Shown here piece by piece: positions 60,721-64,000 of a stretch of 64,000 bases of DNA. Position numbers and translations under genes: made by a program. Source of the DNA: Leuconostoc pseudomesenteroides KCTC 3652 (GTDB lineage: Bacteria > Bacillota > Bacilli > Lactobacillales > Lactobacillaceae); assembly GCF_014634745.1 (NCBI RefSeq), contig NZ_BMBP01000010.1:25938-89937 (forward strand), given 5' to 3'. Within the stretch, counting starts at the first letter, position 1; every line of letters begins with the position of its first letter. Under the pieces are notes generated by a model. That model was not told the DNA's origin. It did not search any database and saw only the letters and a program-made list of their open reading frames with translations.

Positions 60721-62073
60721 ATGGCACACATTACATTTGACACAAAGAACATTGAGAATTTTGTTGCACCACACGAATTGGACGAAATGCAACCATTAAT
60801 TACGATGGCTGACCAACAATTGCGCAATCGTACGGGCGCTGGTGCAGAATATTCTGATTGGTTGACTCTACCTACTGATTACGACAAGGAAGAATTTGCA
60901 CGTATTCAAAAGGCGGCGCAACAAATTCAATCTGATTCAAAGATTTTGGTTGTCATTGGTATTGGTGGTTCATATTTGGGCGCGAAGATGGCGGTTGATT
61001 TCTTGAATCCAATGTTTAATAATGAATTGTCGGATGACCAACGTCAAGGTGTTAAAATTTATTTTGCTGGTAACTCAACTTCTGCAGCTTACTTAAATGA
61101 TTTAGTTCGTGTCATTGGTGACCAAGACTTTTCTGTCAACGTTATCTCAAAGTCTGGCACAACAACGGAACCATCAATCGCTTTCCGTGTGTTTAAACAA
61201 TTGTTAGAGAAAAAGTATGGTTCTGATGCTGCTAAGAAGCGTATCTATGCCACAACAGATGCCAATCGTGGTGCTTTGCACGATGAAGCAGCGGCTTCAG
61301 GTTATGAAACATTCACAATTCCTGATGGTGTCGGTGGTCGCTTCTCTGTTTTGACAGCTGTTGGCTTGTTGCCAATTGCTGCTTCAGGCGCTGATATCCA
61401 AAAATTGATGGACGGCGCTCGTGATGCGCAAAACGAATATACTGATTCTGATTTAAAAAAGAACGAGGCATATAAATATGCAGCCGTTCGTCGTATTTTG
61501 TATGATAAGGGTTATACAACAGAATTGTTGATTAACTGGGAACCTTCAATGCAATATTTGTCAGAGTGGTGGAAGCAATTGATGGGTGAGTCTGAAGGTA
61601 AAAATCAAAAGGGTATCTACCCATCTTCAGCTAACTTCTCAACTGACTTGCACTCACTTGGACAATACATTCAAGAAGGACGCCGTGATTTGTTTGAGAC
61701 AGTGGTTAAGTTAGACAATCCTGTATCTAATTTGGACCTACCACATGAAGAAGGCAACAATGATGGTTTGCAATATTTGGAAGGTATCACGATCGATGAA
61801 GTGAACACCAAAGCATCTCAAGGGGTTACTTTAGCTCACGTTGATGGTGGTGTGCCTAACTTGGCTGTCCACTTGCCAGCACAAGATGCTTATTCACTCG
61901 GTTACATGATTTACTTCTTTGAAATGGCTGTTGGGGCGTCTGGTTATACTTTTGGCATTAACCCATTCAATCAACCGGGTGTCGAAGCCTATAAGACAGC
62001 TATGTTTGCACTATTAGGTAAGCCTGGCTATGAGGAAGCGACAAAAGCATTCCGTGCCCGCTTAGACAAATAA
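60721..62073 (+). CDS. pgi: Glucose-6-phosphate isomerase
   Basis: Interconverts glucose-6-P and fructose-6-P. The 450-residue protein has [26 protein letters not shown] (phosphosugar binding SxSGxTxE), and [16 protein letters not shown] with the catalytic Glu/His region. It is in the PGI group of low-GC Firmicutes. Ribosome site TAGGAG. It is placed directly behind nagB, so fructose-6-P from amino sugars can be directed to the pentose phosphate (phosphoketolase) route used by heterofermenters. Confidence 0.97.
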   Translation: MAHITFDTKNIENFVAPHELDEMQPLITMADQQLRNRTGAGAEYSDWLTLPTDYDKEEFARIQKAAQQIQSDSKILVVIGIGGSYLGAKMAVDFLNPMFNNELSDDQRQGVKIYFAGNSTSAAYLNDLVRVIGDQDFSVNVISKSGTTTEPSIAFRVFKQLLEKKYGSDAAKKRIYATTDANRGALHDEAAASGYETFTIPDGVGGRFSVLTAVGLLPIAASGADIQKLMDGARDAQNEYTDSDLKKNEAYKYAAVRRILYDKGYTTELLINWEPSMQYLSEWWKQLMGESEGKNQKGIYPSSANFSTDLHSLGQYIQEGRRDLFETVVKLDNPVSNLDLPHEEGNNDGLQYLEGITIDEVNTKASQGVTLAHVDGGVPNLAVHLPAQDAYSLGYMIYFFEMAVGASGYTFGINPFNQPGVEAYKTAMFALLGKPGYEEATKAFRARLDK

Positions 62074-62093
62074 ATAGTGATTCTCATTTAAGA

Positions 62094-62133
62094 CTAAAGT
62101 AGTTAGCTTTCGGCTAGCTACTTTAGTTTTTTT
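62094..62133 (+). terminator. Terminator of pgi
   Basis: CTAAAGTAGTTAGC (62094-62107), loop TTTCG, GCTAGCTACTTTAG (62113-62126) with one G-T pair, T7. Confidence 0.92.
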
Positions 62134-62205
62134 GTTCACAAAAAAACCTGAAAATATGGATAAAACACCAAAAATAGTGATTAAAAATCTAAATGTGAAG
62201 AAATG

Positions 62206-62262
62206 TTGACTTTTTTGTGAAGTAAAGTTATAATATTTCATGTTACAAAATGTAAGTGAAAT
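62206..62262 (+). promoter_or_regulatory. Promoter and inverted repeat of the adhesin gene
   Basis: TTGACT (62206-62211), 17 nt, TATAAT (62229-62234). Immediately downstream, ATTTCA (62235-62240) with TGAAAT (62257-62262) and inner TTACA/TGTAA form an interrupted palindrome over the likely start site, a candidate operator. Confidence 0.65.
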
Positions 62263-62279
62263 AAATGGTGGGATATAAT

Positions 62280-64000
62280 ATGAGTAAGTCAGCAAATAAT
62301 TTTACACCGGTACGAACAATCAAGTTTAAAATGTATAAAGCTAAGAAACAGTGGCTGATGGCGGCGTTAGCATTTATGGCAGGCGCAGCTATGATGACGG
62401 ATTTAACAACCGTTAGTGCGGACGATAATGCGACCCAATCTAGCACTGTTCAAACGAATACTGGTGATAGCAGCATATCATTAGTGACAGAAGGCACAAA
62501 TGGGGATTTTAGTACCTATCTTGTGAATAATTTAACAAGTAGTACAGATAATGTGACTTCGATTAGCGAATCTGATGGAAATGATGCAAATAGTTTGAGT
62601 GCTGTTAACTCAACCAGTGCAAGTAGTTTGAGTACAGGTAGCAATGATAATTCAAGTGAAGCAGCAGCGACATCAACAATAGGTACACTTAAAAAAACTG
62701 ACACGTTGCAAAGCGTTGATGATGCTTTGTCCGCTGGATATGTTGCGACGGGTGCAAATGAGACGATTGCTTCAAATATTGCTGACAAAACAGATGCACA
62801 AGCAATCGCTGATGAATATGTTGGCGCGCACGTTGGTGTCGATATCGATCAATTTTATAGTTTTGATCAATGGCAGAATCTATCAGTTCAGGGTGTGAAT
62901 TTATATTCAACAGAAATTAGTACAGGCTCAATGCAGTCAAATAATTCTAGTAATCGTAGTTTTTTTACTGGAACAATTAATTTGGCAGAAGCGTATGCTC
63001 AGTTTAAGAGTATCGATGGCAGTACAACTCTAACAGCTGAGCAGGTACAATCCTTTTTGGACTATGTCCATAATAACTTGACAGTAACCAATAGCACTAC
63101 TGGTGATACTTACGTGTTGGGTGACTTTGTATCATTCAATGGCACACAAAAAGTGGACAGCATATATGCCACGGGTTATTTTCCAGTCTTAGATAAGAAT
63201 GGTGTGATTGCTCAAGATGCACAAGGCAATGCGCTTTCATTTTATACAACATTGGCTGCTGGCGACAGTATTTATAAAAATTCAGACTTGTATATTTCTT
63301 TTGGTTCTTCAGAAGTAATACCAACTTATAGTGTTGTTGCGCCAGTCTTTGATGCAACTGTTCCAATGGAATCTGAATCAGCAAGTACGAGTGAATCGAC
63401 ATCAAGTGAGTCAGCAAGTTTGAGCAATTCAACGTCATTGAGTGAATCGACATCAAGCGAGTCGGCAAGTTTGAGCAACTCAACATCATTGAGTGAATCG
63501 ACATCAAGTGAGTCAGCAAGTGATAGTACATCAGCTTCAACATCAGTAAGTGACAGTACATCAACATCAACATCGTTGAGTGGTAGCACATCAACGTCAA
63601 CATCAGTAAGTGACAGTACATCAACATCAACATCGTTGAGTGGTAGCACATCAGCTTCAACATCAGTAAGTGACAGTACATCAACATCAACATCGTTGAG
63701 TGGTAGTACATCAGCTTCAACATCAGTAAGTAATAGTGCATCAACGTCAACATCAGCAAGCGACAGCATATCAACGTCAGTAAGTGATAGTGCATCAACG
63801 TCAACATCGGTAAGCGATAGTGCATCGACGTCAACGTCATTAAGTGATAGCGCATCAACGTCAACATCGTTGAGTGGTAGTACATCAGCTTCAACATCAG
63901 TGAGTGACAGCACATCGGCATCAACGTCATTAAGTGACAGCACATCAACATCAGTAAGCGACAGTGCATCGACATCAACATCATTAAGTGATAGTACATC
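62280..64000 (+). CDS. Serine-rich-repeat adhesin with KxYKxGKxW-type signal peptide (3' end outside window)
   Basis: An open frame from the ATG at 62280 runs off the window (573 codons). The signal region has KMYKAKKQW at residues 17-25, the KxYKxGKxW motif with Gly replaced by Lys, followed by a hydrophobic core and the cleavage region TTVSADDN. A serine/threonine-rich spacer (about 40-140), a non-repetitive binding region (about 140-355) and then a serine-rich repeat domain (from about 362) follow. Such proteins are O-glycosylated and exported by the accessory SecA2/SecY2 system and anchored by sortase; none of those genes is visible here. The ribosome site is a weak GGTGGG. Confidence 0.87.
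   Translation, partial: MSKSANNFTPVRTIKFKMYKAKKQWLMAALAFMAGAAMMTDLTTVSADDNATQSSTVQTNTGDSSISLVTEGTNGDFSTYLVNNLTSSTDNVTSISESDGNDANSLSAVNSTSASSLSTGSNDNSSEAAATSTIGTLKKTDTLQSVDDALSAGYVATGANETIASNIADKTDAQAIADEYVGAHVGVDIDQFYSFDQWQNLSVQGVNLYSTEISTGSMQSNNSSNRSFFTGTINLAEAYAQFKSIDGSTTLTAEQVQSFLDYVHNNLTVTNSTTGDTYVLGDFVSFNGTQKVDSIYATGYFPVLDKNGVIAQDAQGNALSFYTTLAAGDSIYKNSDLYISFGSSEVIPTYSVVAPVFDATVPMESESASTSESTSSESASLSNSTSLSESTSSESASLSNSTSLSESTSSESASDSTSASTSVSDSTSTSTSLSGSTSTSTSVSDSTSTSTSLSGSTSASTSVSDSTSTSTSLSGSTSASTSVSNSASTSTSASDSISTSVSDSASTSTSVSDSASTSTSLSDSASTSTSLSGSTSASTSVSDSTSASTSLSDSTSTSVSDSASTSTSLSDST
63362..64000 (+). repeat. Serine-rich tandem repeats within the adhesin
   Basis: First units of 51 nt (SESTSSESASLSNSTSL type, about 63370-63510), then units of 60 nt encoding a 20-residue period of the STSTSLSGSTSASTSVSD kind, repeated at least three times (63541-63740), then degenerate Ser-Ala/Thr-Ser units to the window edge. 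The repeats generate the long open frames seen on the other strand, which are not genes. Confidence 0.9.

Noticed and set aside
63136..63999. Two long minus-strand ORFs rich in Met/Leu/His and in LSLNDVDAD repeats
   Set aside because: They mirror the serine-rich repeats of the adhesin on the plus strand; repetitive Ser codons leave open frames on the other strand. No start signals were seen.

Overview
The window is a low-GC Gram-positive chromosome segment and most likely comes from a Leuconostoc or close relative (Lactobacillaceae). The tmRNA tag AKNENSYAIAA, the AGGAGG-type ribosome sites, a T-box in front of valS, LysM/CAP, LPxTG-like and serine-rich surface proteins, a class II HMG-CoA reductase and the rsmG-parA-parB order all fit. 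This assignment is inferred from the sequence alone.

Layout. 1-2.6 kb holds the end of a fatty-acid operon (accC cut by the window edge, accD, accA). ssrA (tmRNA) follows at 2.65-3.0 kb. 3.2-12 kb is an accessory region of small, mostly minus-strand genes: acetyltransferases, a ClbS-like protein, a hydrolase, a LytTR/DUF3021 pair, a MepB-like protein and orphans. Several are broken. Three of its transcription units share the same 5' leader hairpin and the same 3' hairpin. 12-18.2 kb has transporters and a two-gene NEAT (heme-binding type) surface locus. 18.2-24.3 kb has T-box-valS, a DUF3533-type membrane protein with a divergent TetR regulator, and fabH. 24.5-30.6 kb concerns the cell wall: two LysM-CAP paralogues with a degenerate NlpC/P60-like gene between them, a FemX/MurM-type enzyme and a class B PBP. 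30.7-35.3 kb is a MarR regulator with two ABC transporters. 35.5-41 kb has an LCP protein, a DUF454 protein and the tight operon ppx-mvaA-IpaB/EvcA-sir2.

41-45.4 kb is a metal-homeostasis block: a CDF exporter, mntH-usp, and cadD with a CzrA-type ArsR regulator. The same operator geometry is found before the CDF gene and before cadD. Next come tRNA-Leu(CAA), a large BspA-like surface protein split by one in-frame amber codon, a peptide-binding protein without a lipobox cysteine, and a promoter-terminator pair on the minus strand with no annotated gene (candidate small RNA or micropeptide, about 51.0-51.2 kb). 51-62 kb is conserved: nucleoside hydrolase, rsmG-parA-parB-DUF951-ychF, a DUF1129 protein, a VanRS-like two-component system with a D,D-carboxypeptidase, nagB under two NagR-type operators, and pgi. 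The window ends inside a serine-rich-repeat adhesin with a KxYKxGKxW-type signal peptide.
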